Below, piece after piece: positions 17,331-26,135 of a DNA stretch of 64,000 nt. The stretch comes from Halobacteriovoraceae bacterium (GTDB lineage Bacteria > Bdellovibrionota > Bacteriovoracia > Bacteriovoracales > Bacteriovoracaceae): NCBI GenBank assembly GCA_002707495.1, contig PAMZ01000006.1:1-64000 (forward strand). The letters run 5' to 3'. The notes below the pieces were generated by a model that saw only the letters and a list, made by a program, of their open reading frames with translations, was not told the origin of the DNA and ran no database searches. The position numbers were made by a program, and so were the translations under genes. Position 1 is the stretch's first letter; the number at the start of each line of letters is the position of its first letter.

Positions 17331-18320
17331 CTACTGTGCTTGAGTGTTACTCATCATGTAGTTCGTTTTACTATCAACGTCTTCAGGTCCATTTGAAGGA
17401 TCTTGTTCTGAATTTGCTACCATGGCCAAATTATAACAATTCCCTGGGTTGAGCTGGCATTCATTATTTTCTTCGGTGGGTTCTGGTATAAAACCTGCTA
17501 ATGTTTCTTTCAAGGTGTCGTCATGAAGAACTGTTGTACAGTGTTGAATAGGGGCATAACAACTTGAGGCATCTCCAGTCAGAAGAAAATTGGTACGCGA
17601 CGTACAATCCGCTATGTAGATGGGAAGCATTTCATTAATTCTTGTATTGAGGGAGTTCATGAAATTTGAATTTTCGGCATTAATTCTTTGAGCCGATACA
17701 GAAACTCTTTGGCTACCACTTGCAATACCCTCTAGATTTTCTCGCATAGACATCCAGCCTGGTTTTTTTACAGTTTCATAGCTTTGGCTTAACGTCGCGT
17801 TATTACCTTCTGTCTCTAGTGACGGTCGATGGAGGTATGGCCATTCGTTTTCCTCTGTAGGTCTTTGTACCCTTAAATTTTGTTGGGCACCTTCATAGTT
17901 TGGATCACTAACGTTTATTTCATGAATTTTTACGCTTTGACTTGAACTAGGCCTGAAGGAATATCCCAGAGGTGACGCATAGGGAGAACTTATTCTCTCA
18001 GTAAGGGTAACTGACCCTTCATCAGACAAAGGAATAAAAGTTATGTTTCCTCCAGCATCGACTCTATATATTCCTTCTTCTTCACCCTTTCTACCTTCAA
18101 AGGAGAGGTAGTTTTCATTAATATTCATACCACTAACGAGGGCATACTCTGGGAAATCCATATAGTTTCTAAATTCTGGACGTGACCCCTCTACAGGTGC
18201 CGGTTGAAGATTTGTTATTTGAGAGAGGCAGGATAAGACACCTTCTTCGGGAGTCGTAGCAGTGGCAATGCTCAAATTAAAAATTATAAAACTTAAAAAT
18301 ACCCATTTGATTCTCTGCAT
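17331..18320 (-). CDS. Secreted protein of unknown function
   Basis: 329 residues with a signal peptide (1-21, ending SIATAT) and a strong AAGGAGG ribosome binding site. The mature protein is Ser/Glu/Asn-rich with several cysteines near the C-terminus (ADCTS, SSCYAPIQHC, NECQLNPGNCYN), which suggests a disulfide-stabilised end. I do not recognise a family. It may be co-transcribed with the radical SAM gene 40 bases downstream, but that gene has its own -10-like element. Confidence 0.55.
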   Translation of the reverse strand: MQRIKWVFLSFIIFNLSIATATTPEEGVLSCLSQITNLQPAPVEGSRPEFRNYMDFPEYALVSGMNINENYLSFEGRKGEEEGIYRVDAGGNITFIPLSDEGSVTLTERISSPYASPLGYSFRPSSSQSVKIHEINVSDPNYEGAQQNLRVQRPTEENEWPYLHRPSLETEGNNATLSQSYETVKKPGWMSMRENLEGIASGSQRVSVSAQRINAENSNFMNSLNTRINEMLPIYIADCTSRTNFLLTGDASSCYAPIQHCTTVLHDDTLKETLAGFIPEPTEENNECQLNPGNCYNLAMVANSEQDPSNGPEDVDSKTNYMMSNTQAQ

Positions 18321-18466
18321 TCCAAACCTCCTTCAGGCTGTCTTCAAAATTTTAGCTTTTATCAAATTCTGAATGTAAGAAAGACTTATAAAACTAATGA
18401 AATCAAAGGGTTATATCTCAAAAACAAAAGATTAAGTGCAAAGGATTTATGGCAAAAAATAAATTC

Positions 18467-18496
18467 TTGTACATTTTCTTACTGAATTCCTAAAAT
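18467..18496 (+). promoter_or_regulatory. Candidate promoter of a leaderless transcript
   Basis: TTGTAC (18467-18472), an 18-base spacer and TAAAAT (18491-18496), with six bases to the ATG at 18503 and no Shine-Dalgarno sequence. The remaining 18321-18466 gap between divergent genes shows nothing recognisable. Confidence 0.4.
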
Positions 18497-18502
18497 TTAA
18501 GC

Positions 18503-19324
18503 ATGAAAATTTTATTATTTAGTCTTTTTAGTTTCTCGATAATGAGTCCTTTAACTGTAATTCTGGCTTCAACCATGGAAAGCGGTGTAGGTTTTACAGA
18601 GTTGCCAGATTTACATTATTCACAAAGTGATAAATCTTCTTGGAAAATGTATAAAGTCGATGATTGTCTTATGGCCAATATTTATGATGAGCAAGAGATG
18701 AAAGCACGTGAAATTGGTTTTCGTCGTTGTCGTGATGGATCTATATCATTCGTGCAACCACCCGCCAGAGGCGTTGGTGGCTGGGAGGGAAAGTGTGGGC
18801 AAACTTTTGGTGCAAACACACTGTATTCTCTGTGCCAAAAAAAGGTCGATCCTGCTCAATATTTTCAATCGGTATTTAGGGATATAACACCTGGTGTTCG
18901 TCCTGGAATTTTAAGACGTGGAATGCAAAAGATTTTTGATTCTCTAGGTCATGATTGCCCTACAGATTTGGGACTTTGGAGTTATCAGACAGCTAAGTCT
19001 GACAAAAACTTTATCTCCCGAATTAAAACTCTTAACCAACCAAAGTTTTCTCATCCTAATATGATTTCGATAAATAGATCAGGTGAAACAGTTTTTCGAA
19101 ACCCAGTGGGAGTACTTGTGCAAAACCCGGGAGGCAGTTATTTGCATTGGGTTACTATAATAGACACCCTTAGTGGACAAGATCAAGACAGCTGTGAAAT
19201 GATAGTTAATCATTGGGATAATCAGTATCAAGTCCCTTGTAGTGTTATCGCTAATTGGTCTTATAGGGTCGGTCGAACTTATCCCATTATTTTGAAATCT
19301 TATTCGATAGTGAGCTTTAAGTAA
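18503..19324 (+). CDS. Exported protein, possible C39/papain-like cysteine peptidase fold
   Basis: 273 residues with an N-terminal hydrophobic signal (1-23). I do not recognise a named family. The motif order GKCGQTFGANTLYSLC (Cys98), SYLHWVTIIDTL (His215) and VNHWDNQYQV (Asn236 or Asp239) matches the Cys-His-Asn/Asp layout of C39-like or papain-like enzymes, so peptidase or amidase activity is a plausible inference. The stop codon overlaps the lgt start by one base (TAATG), so lgt translation is probably coupled to it. That is an odd partner for a secreted protein. Confidence 0.5.
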   Translation: MKILLFSLFSFSIMSPLTVILASTMESGVGFTELPDLHYSQSDKSSWKMYKVDDCLMANIYDEQEMKAREIGFRRCRDGSISFVQPPARGVGGWEGKCGQTFGANTLYSLCQKKVDPAQYFQSVFRDITPGVRPGILRRGMQKIFDSLGHDCPTDLGLWSYQTAKSDKNFISRIKTLNQPKFSHPNMISINRSGETVFRNPVGVLVQNPGGSYLHWVTIIDTLSGQDQDSCEMIVNHWDNQYQVPCSVIANWSYRVGRTYPIILKSYSIVSFK

Positions 19325-20136
19325 TGGTTGATTGGAATATTGCTCCTGAAATTTTTAGTCTAAAGATCGCCGGATTTAATCTCGCCCCAAGGTGGTATGG
19401 CCTATCTTTTGTCCTGGGTTTTTTTCTAGGTGAGAGATATGTTTCTATTTATATGGTGAAGGCAGGATTTACTAAAAAAGATGTCTCTTCTTTATTTACG
19501 CACGTACTATTGGGGACGATCATAGGGGCAAGACTTGGTCATTGCCTCTTTTATGAGCCTGCTTATTATCTTTCAAACCCTCTTAAAATACCTTTAGTAT
19601 GGGAAGGAGGCTTAGCAAGTCATGGTGGTTTCATCGGTGTGATGATCGCAGCTTGGCTTTTTAATAGAAACGTAAAAAAGATCAATTATATGTGGCTTCT
19701 TGACCTCGTTGCAGCACCAGCATTATTAACTGGCTCATTTATTCGTATAGGTAATTTAATGAATTCAGAGATTTTAGGTAAACCTACAGATCTTCCTTGG
19801 GCATTTATTTTTCACAAGGCAGAGGCATTCCCAATTCCCAGGCATCCTAGTCAATTGTATGAAGCCATCGGCTATTTTACGATTTCTATGATAGGAGCCT
19901 ATCTTTATAAAAGGTTTCACCAAGATTGGGCCAAGGGTAGATTCGTTGGTTTTATCTTAGTGGGGGGAATGAGCTGGAGATTTTTGACTGAGTTTTTTAA
20001 AGAGAATCAAGTTTCTTTTGAAAATGCGATGCCTATCAACATGGGGCAATTATTGAGCTTGTTCATGGCAGGTTTAGGACTCTATCTTATGCTGAGAAAG
20101 AAAAAGAAAGAGGCCAACAAAGCGGCCTCTCACTAG
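19324..20136 (+). CDS. lgt: Prolipoprotein diacylglyceryl transferase
   Basis: 270 residues, inner-membrane, with seven hydrophobic segments. Lgt signature segments are visible: ARLGHCLFYEP, EGGLASHGGFIG (with the essential His) and RIGNLMNSEILGKPTDLPW. The enzyme transfers diacylglycerol from phosphatidylglycerol to the lipobox cysteine, the first step for the lipoproteins encoded nearby (7650, 20150, 20959, 23409, 31080). It starts within the stop codon of the preceding gene. Its 3' end contains the terminator hairpin of the convergent gene. Confidence 0.95.
   Translation: MVDWNIAPEIFSLKIAGFNLAPRWYGLSFVLGFFLGERYVSIYMVKAGFTKKDVSSLFTHVLLGTIIGARLGHCLFYEPAYYLSNPLKIPLVWEGGLASHGGFIGVMIAAWLFNRNVKKINYMWLLDLVAAPALLTGSFIRIGNLMNSEILGKPTDLPWAFIFHKAEAFPIPRHPSQLYEAIGYFTISMIGAYLYKRFHQDWAKGRFVGFILVGGMSWRFLTEFFKENQVSFENAMPINMGQLLSLFMAGLGLYLMLRKKKKEANKAASH
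20109..20130 (-). terminator. Hairpin terminator for the dienelactone hydrolase operon, inside the lgt 3' end
   Basis: AGAGGCC (20109-20115) pairs with GGCCTCT (20124-20130) around an 8-base loop. On the minus strand it is followed by TTCTTTTTCTTTCT, which makes a good intrinsic terminator for the gene ending at 20150. It overlaps the last codons of lgt. Confidence 0.65.
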
Positions 20137-20149
20137 ATTATTAAAAAAT

Positions 20150-20944
20150 CTATAGTGTTTCATTAAATAGTTTTTTCATCTCCTCCCAGGATTCTTTATC
20201 CGCCTGAGCATTATAGGCTAGAGGAAGTTTAAACTTTTCGCCTTTTTCAGTTGCTCCTGGGTTTGTAAAAGCATGTTTGGCGTCAGGATAGTTTATAAAA
20301 GTTAAATCAACACCAGAATTATTAGCCTGCTTTTTTAAATTTGCGATTTGCTCACTAGTCACCATAGGATCGTCTTCTCCGTTTAAAACGAGAAGCTTCG
20401 TTTCTGAGTTTTTAGGAAAACTCTTTACTCCTGACAATCCTCCATGGAAAGTCACAGCTGCTTTTAAGTTAACTCCCATTTGTACTGCCTGTAAGACAAC
20501 TCCACCACCAAAACAATAACCTATGGCCGCAAGATTTTCAGAGTCTACTTGGTTTTGTTCTTTGATAGTGTTTACCGCCGCCATTATTCTAGCTTTTGCT
20601 TCTGGCATATTCTTCATGGTTTGCATCATGAATTCGTTAGCCTCTTTTGGGTGCTCGACATTTTTTCCTTCTCCATACATGTCGATGGCAAAAGCAAAAT
20701 ACCCAAGCTCCGCAAGTTGTTCGGCCCTCTTTCTGACGTACTCGTTATGACCCCACCATTCATGGATAATGATAACTCCTGGTAAGTTCTTTTTGCCCTT
20801 TTTATAGGCCATATAGCCTTTTAAATTGGTGGTCTCCGTAGAGTAATTAACTTCTTCGGCGACGATTCCCGACTTTAATTTTGACGTGGGTTGTCCCGCG
20901 CAACCTATGAATAGGAAGGCAAAGATTAAACTAGCAAATTTCAT
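20150..20944 (-). CDS. Dienelactone hydrolase family lipoprotein
   Basis: 264 residues with a lipoprotein signal ending FIGC (Cys15). The dienelactone hydrolase fold is shown by HEWWGHN, the cysteine nucleophile in IGYCFGGG, the acid in LNGEDDPMV and the His in DAKHAFTNP. Relatives hydrolyse esters and lactones. This copy should be tethered in the periplasm or outer membrane. AAGGAAAA precedes the ATG. It follows the DUF6279-like gene by 14 bases and is the last gene of a minus-strand series that begins with the lytic transglycosylase. Confidence 0.87.
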   Translation of the reverse strand: MKFASLIFAFLFIGCAGQPTSKLKSGIVAEEVNYSTETTNLKGYMAYKKGKKNLPGVIIIHEWWGHNEYVRKRAEQLAELGYFAFAIDMYGEGKNVEHPKEANEFMMQTMKNMPEAKARIMAAVNTIKEQNQVDSENLAAIGYCFGGGVVLQAVQMGVNLKAAVTFHGGLSGVKSFPKNSETKLLVLNGEDDPMVTSEQIANLKKQANNSGVDLTFINYPDAKHAFTNPGATEKGEKFKLPLAYNAQADKESWEEMKKLFNETL

Positions 20945-20958
20945 AATTTTCCTTTTCG

Positions 20959-21738
20959 TTAGTATCGATGATTTATAAAAGCTTCCATTATGCCTAGGGC
21001 CAAATCTACTTTTTCATTTAACTCGCTTCGCTGTGAATCATTTAAAGTTTGCAAAAACTGATTTATGACCTTTATCACTGCATTGAGATGGTTTTTAAAA
21101 TCTTCGTCTACAGAATTCTGAAGAGTTTTATAGGCTTTATCCACCAACTCATTGCGCTCTTTGAGATCAGCTTTACTTTGGGCCACAACAAGGCTTTTGT
21201 AGTGTACATCTTCTTGAAGAAATCTTCTCTTGCTCCAGTTTAAAAAAACTTGGGCATTGTTCTTGAGAAATTCTGTCTGATCTTTCCGGAGTTCACCAAA
21301 TATATCTTCAAATTTCTTGGGAACAATTTTTTTATAACGTTTAAGATTATGTTTTTTTTGTTTTTTTTCTAATTTCTTTTTGTAGTCTTTCATGAAAAGC
21401 CCGTATTGCTTTTCAGTCATTTGCTGATTGTATTTATTTACTAGCTCCACTCCGAGGTTATAAGCTATAACGAACTCGGATATACTTGAATCAACGAGTT
21501 CTTTTTCAAGCTGTAATGAACTTTTAGCACGAAGTGTTTTTAAATTTTGTTCAATGATCTTAATTTGAGGTTTTACTTGATTAAATAACTTCTCAATATC
21601 AAGACCTAATGCGGTTTCCTGTTTCGTATAAAGTTGAAGTCTATCAGCAGTTTTGGAAGTAACATATGTATCTAGGCTCCCAATAAAGAATCTACCGATG
21701 CTACAAGCAAATAGGAAAAAAAGTAATAGAAATTTCAT
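20959..21738 (-). CDS. DUF6279-like lipoprotein
   Basis: 259 residues. The start is set at 21738 because the protein then opens with a lipoprotein signal (FLLLFFLFAC, lipid-modified Cys about residue 13); the longer reading frame begins inside the preceding gene. The rest is almost entirely charged alpha helix, with a Lys-rich stretch about 125-160. This matches the general look of DUF6279 lipoproteins, whose function is unknown. There is no ribosome binding site. A perfect TATAAT ends six bases before the ATG, so the gene probably has its own leaderless transcript inside the operon. Confidence 0.65.
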   Translation of the reverse strand: MKFLLLFFLFACSIGRFFIGSLDTYVTSKTADRLQLYTKQETALGLDIEKLFNQVKPQIKIIEQNLKTLRAKSSLQLEKELVDSSISEFVIAYNLGVELVNKYNQQMTEKQYGLFMKDYKKKLEKKQKKHNLKRYKKIVPKKFEDIFGELRKDQTEFLKNNAQVFLNWSKRRFLQEDVHYKSLVVAQSKADLKERNELVDKAYKTLQNSVDEDFKNHLNAVIKVINQFLQTLNDSQRSELNEKVDLALGIMEAFINHRY

Positions 21739-21744
21739 GAGCTT

Positions 21745-21750
21745 ATTATA
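21745..21750 (-). promoter_or_regulatory. Perfect TATAAT -10 six bases before the DUF6279-like start
   Basis: TATAAT on the minus strand lies between two genes only 19 bases apart, with no Shine-Dalgarno sequence. It predicts transcription beginning at the ATG. The -35 is weak. Confidence 0.45.
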
Positions 21751-21757
21751 AGGAAAT

Positions 21758-22387
21758 TTAAGTGTGGTAGACAGCATAAAAATGTAACATTGCGCCAAGC
21801 AGTACAAAAAGATGCCAGATTCCATGATGATAGGGAATTCTTCTTACAATATAAAATAGAATTCCAATAATATAAAAAACTCCTCCAAGTGCTAAGGCAA
21901 AGAAGCTCGGCCCTGGAATATTATTAAGAAGTTGATCTTTGACCATAAAACACATGAGTCCAAATATGAGATAAAAGACGACTGAAAGGCCTCTGGTTTT
22001 ATATTTAGATTTAAATTTATACAAAATACCACTTGCAACGACCAACCAGACGACAAAAAGAAAAGGGTATTTGAGCTGGCCCTGCATATTGAGTAAAACA
22101 AACGGTGTGTAACATCCACCCATAAATAGATAGATGGCAGCATGATCAATTTTCTTATAGAGCTGCTTATTTTTTTCCGCTGGCATGAAGTGGTAAAGAC
22201 AGGAGGCACTAAACAAGATAGTAAGTGAGAGTCCATATACTATATAAGCTAGAACATGTTCAAAACTAATTTCAGGCTTAAGAAGTAGTATGGGAAGTCC
22301 TATGAGGCCTAATAATACACCAGGTACATGAGTTGCAACATTTACTTTTTCTTCAAGGGGAAATAATTGAATAGAGATTTCACTCAT
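21758..22387 (-). CDS. Hemolysin III / PAQR family membrane protein
   Basis: 209 residues with about seven membrane helices. The family pattern is present: an N-terminal EKVNVATHVPG, an internal CLYHFMP, a HAAIYLFMGGCYTPF segment and a C-terminal YHHGIWHLFVLLGAMLHFYAV. The His and Asp residues are those thought to hold zinc in PAQR proteins. Members act as membrane hydrolases or modulate membrane lipids, and haemolysis is not established for most. The ATG at 22387 follows the TAG of the preceding gene by one base (TAGTATG), which supports this start over an upstream TTG. Confidence 0.88.
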   Translation of the reverse strand: MSEISIQLFPLEEKVNVATHVPGVLLGLIGLPILLLKPEISFEHVLAYIVYGLSLTILFSASCLYHFMPAEKNKQLYKKIDHAAIYLFMGGCYTPFVLLNMQGQLKYPFLFVVWLVVASGILYKFKSKYKTRGLSVVFYLIFGLMCFMVKDQLLNNIPGPSFFALALGGVFYIIGILFYIVRRIPYHHGIWHLFVLLGAMLHFYAVYHT

Positions 22388-22388
22388 A

Positions 22389-22736
22389 CTAAACCGATAC
22401 AATATTAATAATAAATAGACTTAAACCCGCTATAACTAAAAGGGCATTACGAGAGTTTACTAAAAATTTCCCCATACGGAAAATCTCATTTTTTGAATTG
22501 CTTCCAATGAGTTTTGGAGCTTTTTTTTCAATAGACTTCATATAAACGTTATCTTGGAAAATCATGATTTTTAGGACAAAAAGTATTCCTAGAAAATAAT
22601 ATAGCATATGAGGGATATCCGGCATCCAGACTCTAAGAGCTATGAAGGGGAGGACAATAAACACGAAAAGTCCAATAAACACCTGAAAGATTTGTTTAAA
22701 ATAAAAGCTTTTTAGGTTACTGCTTGTTTTAGCCAT
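22389..22736 (-). CDS. Small membrane protein of unknown function
   Basis: 115 residues with three predicted membrane helices (about 15-37, 43-60 and 97-113) and a basic loop between the last two. I do not recognise a family. It overlaps the PilZ gene upstream by 25 bases and is followed at once by the hemolysin III gene, so it is translated as part of that operon. Confidence 0.6.
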   Translation of the reverse strand: MAKTSSNLKSFYFKQIFQVFIGLFVFIVLPFIALRVWMPDIPHMLYYFLGILFVLKIMIFQDNVYMKSIEKKAPKLIGSNSKNEIFRMGKFLVNSRNALLVIAGLSLFIINIVSV

Positions 22737-23428
22737 GGCAGATACTCTTGACGATGAAATTGATCTTTCACAATTTCTAGTCCAATTCCTTTGGGTTGAT
22801 TAGAATGGCCATCACTTTTTCTCACCACTCTTGCCTTTAAAGTTATAGGTGATTCTGTGAGGATTTGTAAATCTAGGACGTCATTTAAGCTAAATTCATC
22901 CAATTGGTATTGATCTGAAATCCTTGCGAACACACCAGTTTTTGAAAGATTAAGGGTTTCAGACGTTAATTGAAGTTCAGCTGTGTTAATTTTAATCGGT
23001 TTTGCCATCTCGTATCGAGTAGGAGTCAACCACCAACGAAGCTTAGGCTCATTAATGACAGCTTTAATTTCTTGAGAATAAAAGGGTTTTAAGGAAATGC
23101 CAAATAAGACAAAGCTCATGGCCACTTGGAAAAAGGTGTAGTCAGATCCATAAAAACCTACAATTGCATTATTGAGGAGAGTTACAAATAGGAGGAGGGG
23201 AATAGCTTTATATACATGTTTATTCATGAATATGGTCAAACAGCCTGTTAGAATCATTGCGGTCATTGTCAGCAGGTTGAGAGGAGTGAGCATACTGAAT
23301 ATTTTAAAAGTATCAGTAAATGGAATGTCATAGATTAAAACAATCTGTAAAGGAAAGCTCAATGCTATGGCAAAAGCAAGATAGGGGAACAGTATTAGGT
23401 AGTAGGGTTTATTCTTCATGGTTTCCAC
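22712..23428 (-). CDS. Membrane-anchored PilZ domain protein
   Basis: 238 residues. Four membrane helices (about 8-110) precede a C-terminal PilZ domain (about 135-232) with the N-x-S-x-x-G motif in NLSKTGVFAR. The usual RxxxR half of the cyclic-di-GMP site is not clear: the equivalent region reads RYEMAKPIK. Binding may therefore be weakened or altered. PilZ proteins relay cyclic-di-GMP levels. The gene overlaps the lytic transglycosylase gene by 20 bases and the next gene by 25, tying the sensor to a cell-wall enzyme. Confidence 0.8.
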   Translation of the reverse strand: METMKNKPYYLILFPYLAFAIALSFPLQIVLIYDIPFTDTFKIFSMLTPLNLLTMTAMILTGCLTIFMNKHVYKAIPLLLFVTLLNNAIVGFYGSDYTFFQVAMSFVLFGISLKPFYSQEIKAVINEPKLRWWLTPTRYEMAKPIKINTAELQLTSETLNLSKTGVFARISDQYQLDEFSLNDVLDLQILTESPITLKARVVRKSDGHSNQPKGIGLEIVKDQFHRQEYLPWLKQAVT

Positions 23429-24467
23429 CTCGGTGAAATGAGTAACAATAACTTTTAATATTCATAACATATTTTCTAGCTTCATTTAAATTCTCGTCGA
23501 AAAGCCAATCGCGCTGATTTCTTTCAATGGCTTTTTTGACTCGAAATGCACCTGAATTATAACTCGCAAGGAGTATATCTGTCATAGGAACATCATTAAG
23601 AAAGACTTTGGTTAATAGTTTCTTTTTTTCCTGACTGGCCCAATAACGTGAGAGATAATTTAAGTAAAGGATTCCGCCTTCGATAGACTTCTCTTGGTTT
23701 AATCGCCAGTCATTTTGAGAGGTAATAAGTTTACTTTTTAACTTGTAACGTAAATTGACAAAAGATAGCTCCCCAAAACCAGGATAAATCTCCCAATCTT
23801 CTTTGACTCGTGCAATTTCTCGGTGGGCAACGGGGGTGACTTGGGTTAAGCCCAATGCTTTCGCTACGGAGAGTGCATAAGGATTAAACGAAGACTCTTG
23901 AGCAATAAGGGCTGCAATCAAGGAAGGATTGTATTGATATTTATCGGCGATATTAAGTATATTGTTTTTAAGTGATGGAGAAATTTTAAAGGGTGTAATC
24001 GTTATGTCCGCTACCTTCATTTTTTTAAGGCACTCAGGAACTTCTAATGTGTGGATGACTGGTAACTCGCTACCGACAGGATAATAGAGAAAGGCTATTT
24101 TATTGATATTACCAGGGAGCAAAGAGAGGTTTTTAAAATGAATTGTTATGGGATCATCAGGCTTTTTTGGCATGATGATTTCTTCAGACTTTAGCCAACG
24201 ATTGAGTTTTTTATTGTTATAGACGATCTCATATTTAAAAGTTTTAAGCATGGCCTTGGGGTCTTTAATTTTAATACTTAAGTCATAAGGAGAGTTATAA
24301 TATTGTCTATCTGGAGTCATATTTATTTCTACGTCATGTGATTCCAGTCCTCCTGATCGATTGACCGAAAATTCGTCGCTAATAAAAATATCTCCACCAA
24401 AAGGTGTCGTTGGGCCCGCGCATGAGATGAGTAAAAATAAAATGAGGGGAAAAAGTAATTGATGCAT
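23409..24467 (-). CDS. Lytic transglycosylase lipoprotein (SLT domain)
   Basis: 352 residues with a lipoprotein signal ending LISC (Cys16). Residues about 40-160 are a beta-rich region. The SLT domain follows: LIAALIAQESSFNP with the catalytic Glu, then KALGLTQVTP, and the late ASYNSGAFRVKKAI. It cleaves the MurNAc-GlcNAc bond of peptidoglycan with 1,6-anhydro formation. It heads a tightly overlapping operon with a PilZ membrane protein. No clear ribosome binding site; TAAAAT ends ten bases before the ATG. Confidence 0.9.
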   Translation of the reverse strand: MHQLLFPLILFLLISCAGPTTPFGGDIFISDEFSVNRSGGLESHDVEINMTPDRQYYNSPYDLSIKIKDPKAMLKTFKYEIVYNNKKLNRWLKSEEIIMPKKPDDPITIHFKNLSLLPGNINKIAFLYYPVGSELPVIHTLEVPECLKKMKVADITITPFKISPSLKNNILNIADKYQYNPSLIAALIAQESSFNPYALSVAKALGLTQVTPVAHREIARVKEDWEIYPGFGELSFVNLRYKLKSKLITSQNDWRLNQEKSIEGGILYLNYLSRYWASQEKKKLLTKVFLNDVPMTDILLASYNSGAFRVKKAIERNQRDWLFDENLNEARKYVMNIKSYCYSFHRGGNHEE

Positions 24468-24652
24468 CCAATTTCTATTTTACCGATAAATCAGGAGAAT
24501 CGGTACAAAACTCTGGTGTTAGGCTTAATAAATCTCGTAAAAACAGTCATTTAGACAATTCTTTGAAGCCTCTTTAAGTGTTCAATAAGCAAAAATTGTC
24601 ATAATATTGTGCTAGTTGGGAAGGCTAAATAATCAAAATCACAAGGCGCTAA

Positions 24653-25216
24653 TTGGAAACTAAAAACAAGATTTTAAAGTCTGCGTTAAGCTTATTTGCA
24701 GATCAAGGATATCCTCAGACTTCGATTCAACAGATTGCCAATGAGTGTGGGATTGCTCAAACGACAGTTCTTTATCATTTTAAGTCAAAGCAAAAGCTTC
24801 TTTTTGCATTGATCGATGAAGTTATAAAGCACAATCGAGAGTATTATTATTCAAGAAAATCCGAAGATATTAATCCGGTCGAAGGCCTTGTCCAATTTTG
24901 TCAGTCTAATCTCAGTTGGTGTTTTTACAATCAATCACAGGCTCATGTTCTCTTAATGTTATTCAATTTCTCTAAAACTGACCCAACTTTAAAAGAAAAG
25001 GCCACAGAAGTTATTAATAATGGACGAGATATTGTTGAAGACTTTTTGAAAGAAACTGATTTTAAAGGAAACTTAAGAGTTACCGCTGTCATTTTACAAC
25101 AATATGTAAACGCAGCTATGTTTCATATTTTAGTAAGAACAGACTCTGATCATGAGTATAAACAGAATTTAAAAAATATTGAATTATTTGCTAAAAGGTT
25201 ATTTTTTAATGAATGA
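24653..25216 (+). CDS. TetR family transcriptional regulator
   Basis: 187 residues. The N-terminal helix-turn-helix is clear (about 8-50: ALSLFADQGYPQTSIQQIANECG, then TTVLYHFKSK), with a helical ligand domain after it. The start is TTG with AAGG about seven bases before it. It overlaps the following radical SAM gene by eight bases, so it probably controls that gene and itself. The ligand is unknown. The 185-base divergent gap to the lytic transglycosylase shows no clear palindrome that I could defend as an operator. Confidence 0.88.
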   Translation: METKNKILKSALSLFADQGYPQTSIQQIANECGIAQTTVLYHFKSKQKLLFALIDEVIKHNREYYYSRKSEDINPVEGLVQFCQSNLSWCFYNQSQAHVLLMLFNFSKTDPTLKEKATEVINNGRDIVEDFLKETDFKGNLRVTAVILQQYVNAAMFHILVRTDSDHEYKQNLKNIELFAKRLFFNE

Positions 25217-26135
25217 ATTTCCAGCGAAAAAATTTTCTCACAAAACTACAACAGCAAAAGGTGAAACTAGGGCATGGGTTGACTTAGGTGAACTTAAAAC
25301 TCTTTGGTTTAATTCGGGCACACAATGCAATCTCGCATGTGATAATTGTTATATTGAGTCATCACCTACCAATGATAGGTTGGTTTATTTATCGCTAGAG
25401 GATTTAGAAACTCATTTAAACTCTAATATGTTCAACTCAGTCGAGTTAATAGGATTTACAGGTGGCGAACCTTTTTTAAACCCCAATATTATTGAGCTTC
25501 TAAAAGCTTCATTGGAAACCGGGCGTGATGTTTTGGTACTCACAAATGCTTATAGAGTTATATCTAGACATTTAAAAAAGCTAGACCAACTTAAAGATGA
25601 GTATGGAGAAAAACTTCATTTGAGAATATCGCTTGATCACTATACAAAAACCTTGCATGAAAAGGAACGTGGTGAAGGAACTTTTGATAAGACTCTTGGT
25701 ACAGTTAAAGACCTATATGATAATGGCTATAATATCTCCATCGCTGGAAGAGCATTGTCTTCTGAAGATTTAGACCACGTGAGAAAAGGTTATGCAGATC
25801 TACTTTTGCAAAATAAAATTTCAATTGATTTAAAAAGCAAACTTGTGGTTTTTCCTGAAATGATTTCAGGTGAAGATGTTCCTGAAATCACCACTGCTTG
25901 TTGGGATATATTAGGAAAACGGCCTGATGCGCAGATGTGTGCGAGCGAAAGGATGATCGTAAGGCGAAAAAACAGTGACAAATCTGTGGTATTGCCTTGT
26001 ACATTACTTGCTTATGATAAGCAGTTTGAACTTGGTCATGAATTGGATTTAGCAGATACTAGAGTCTATTTAAACCATGAGTTCTGCGCTAAATTTTGTG
26101 TTTTAGGAGGATCAAGTTGTTCTTCAGCGCTATAG
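25209..26135 (+). CDS. Radical SAM protein with C-terminal Cys-rich region
   Basis: 308 residues. Radical SAM motif CNLACDNC (CxxxCxxC) in SGTQCNLACDNCYIES, then the GG-E motif FTGGEPF. The end holds further cysteines (PCTLLAYD, EFCAKFCVLGGSSC) that could bind an auxiliary cluster, as in SPASM proteins. The substrate is unknown. The ATG at 25209 lies within the end of the tetR gene (eight-base overlap) with AAAAGG upstream; an in-frame ATG ten codons earlier has no such support. The 3' end overlaps the convergent transporter gene by six bases. Confidence 0.82.
   Translation: MNEFPAKKFSHKTTTAKGETRAWVDLGELKTLWFNSGTQCNLACDNCYIESSPTNDRLVYLSLEDLETHLNSNMFNSVELIGFTGGEPFLNPNIIELLKASLETGRDVLVLTNAYRVISRHLKKLDQLKDEYGEKLHLRISLDHYTKTLHEKERGEGTFDKTLGTVKDLYDNGYNISIAGRALSSEDLDHVRKGYADLLLQNKISIDLKSKLVVFPEMISGEDVPEITTACWDILGKRPDAQMCASERMIVRRKNSDKSVVLPCTLLAYDKQFELGHELDLADTRVYLNHEFCAKFCVLGGSSCSSAL

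Noticed and set aside
17129..17452. 107-codon plus-strand frame
   Set aside because: It spans the ends of two confirmed minus-strand genes and shows no family resemblance.
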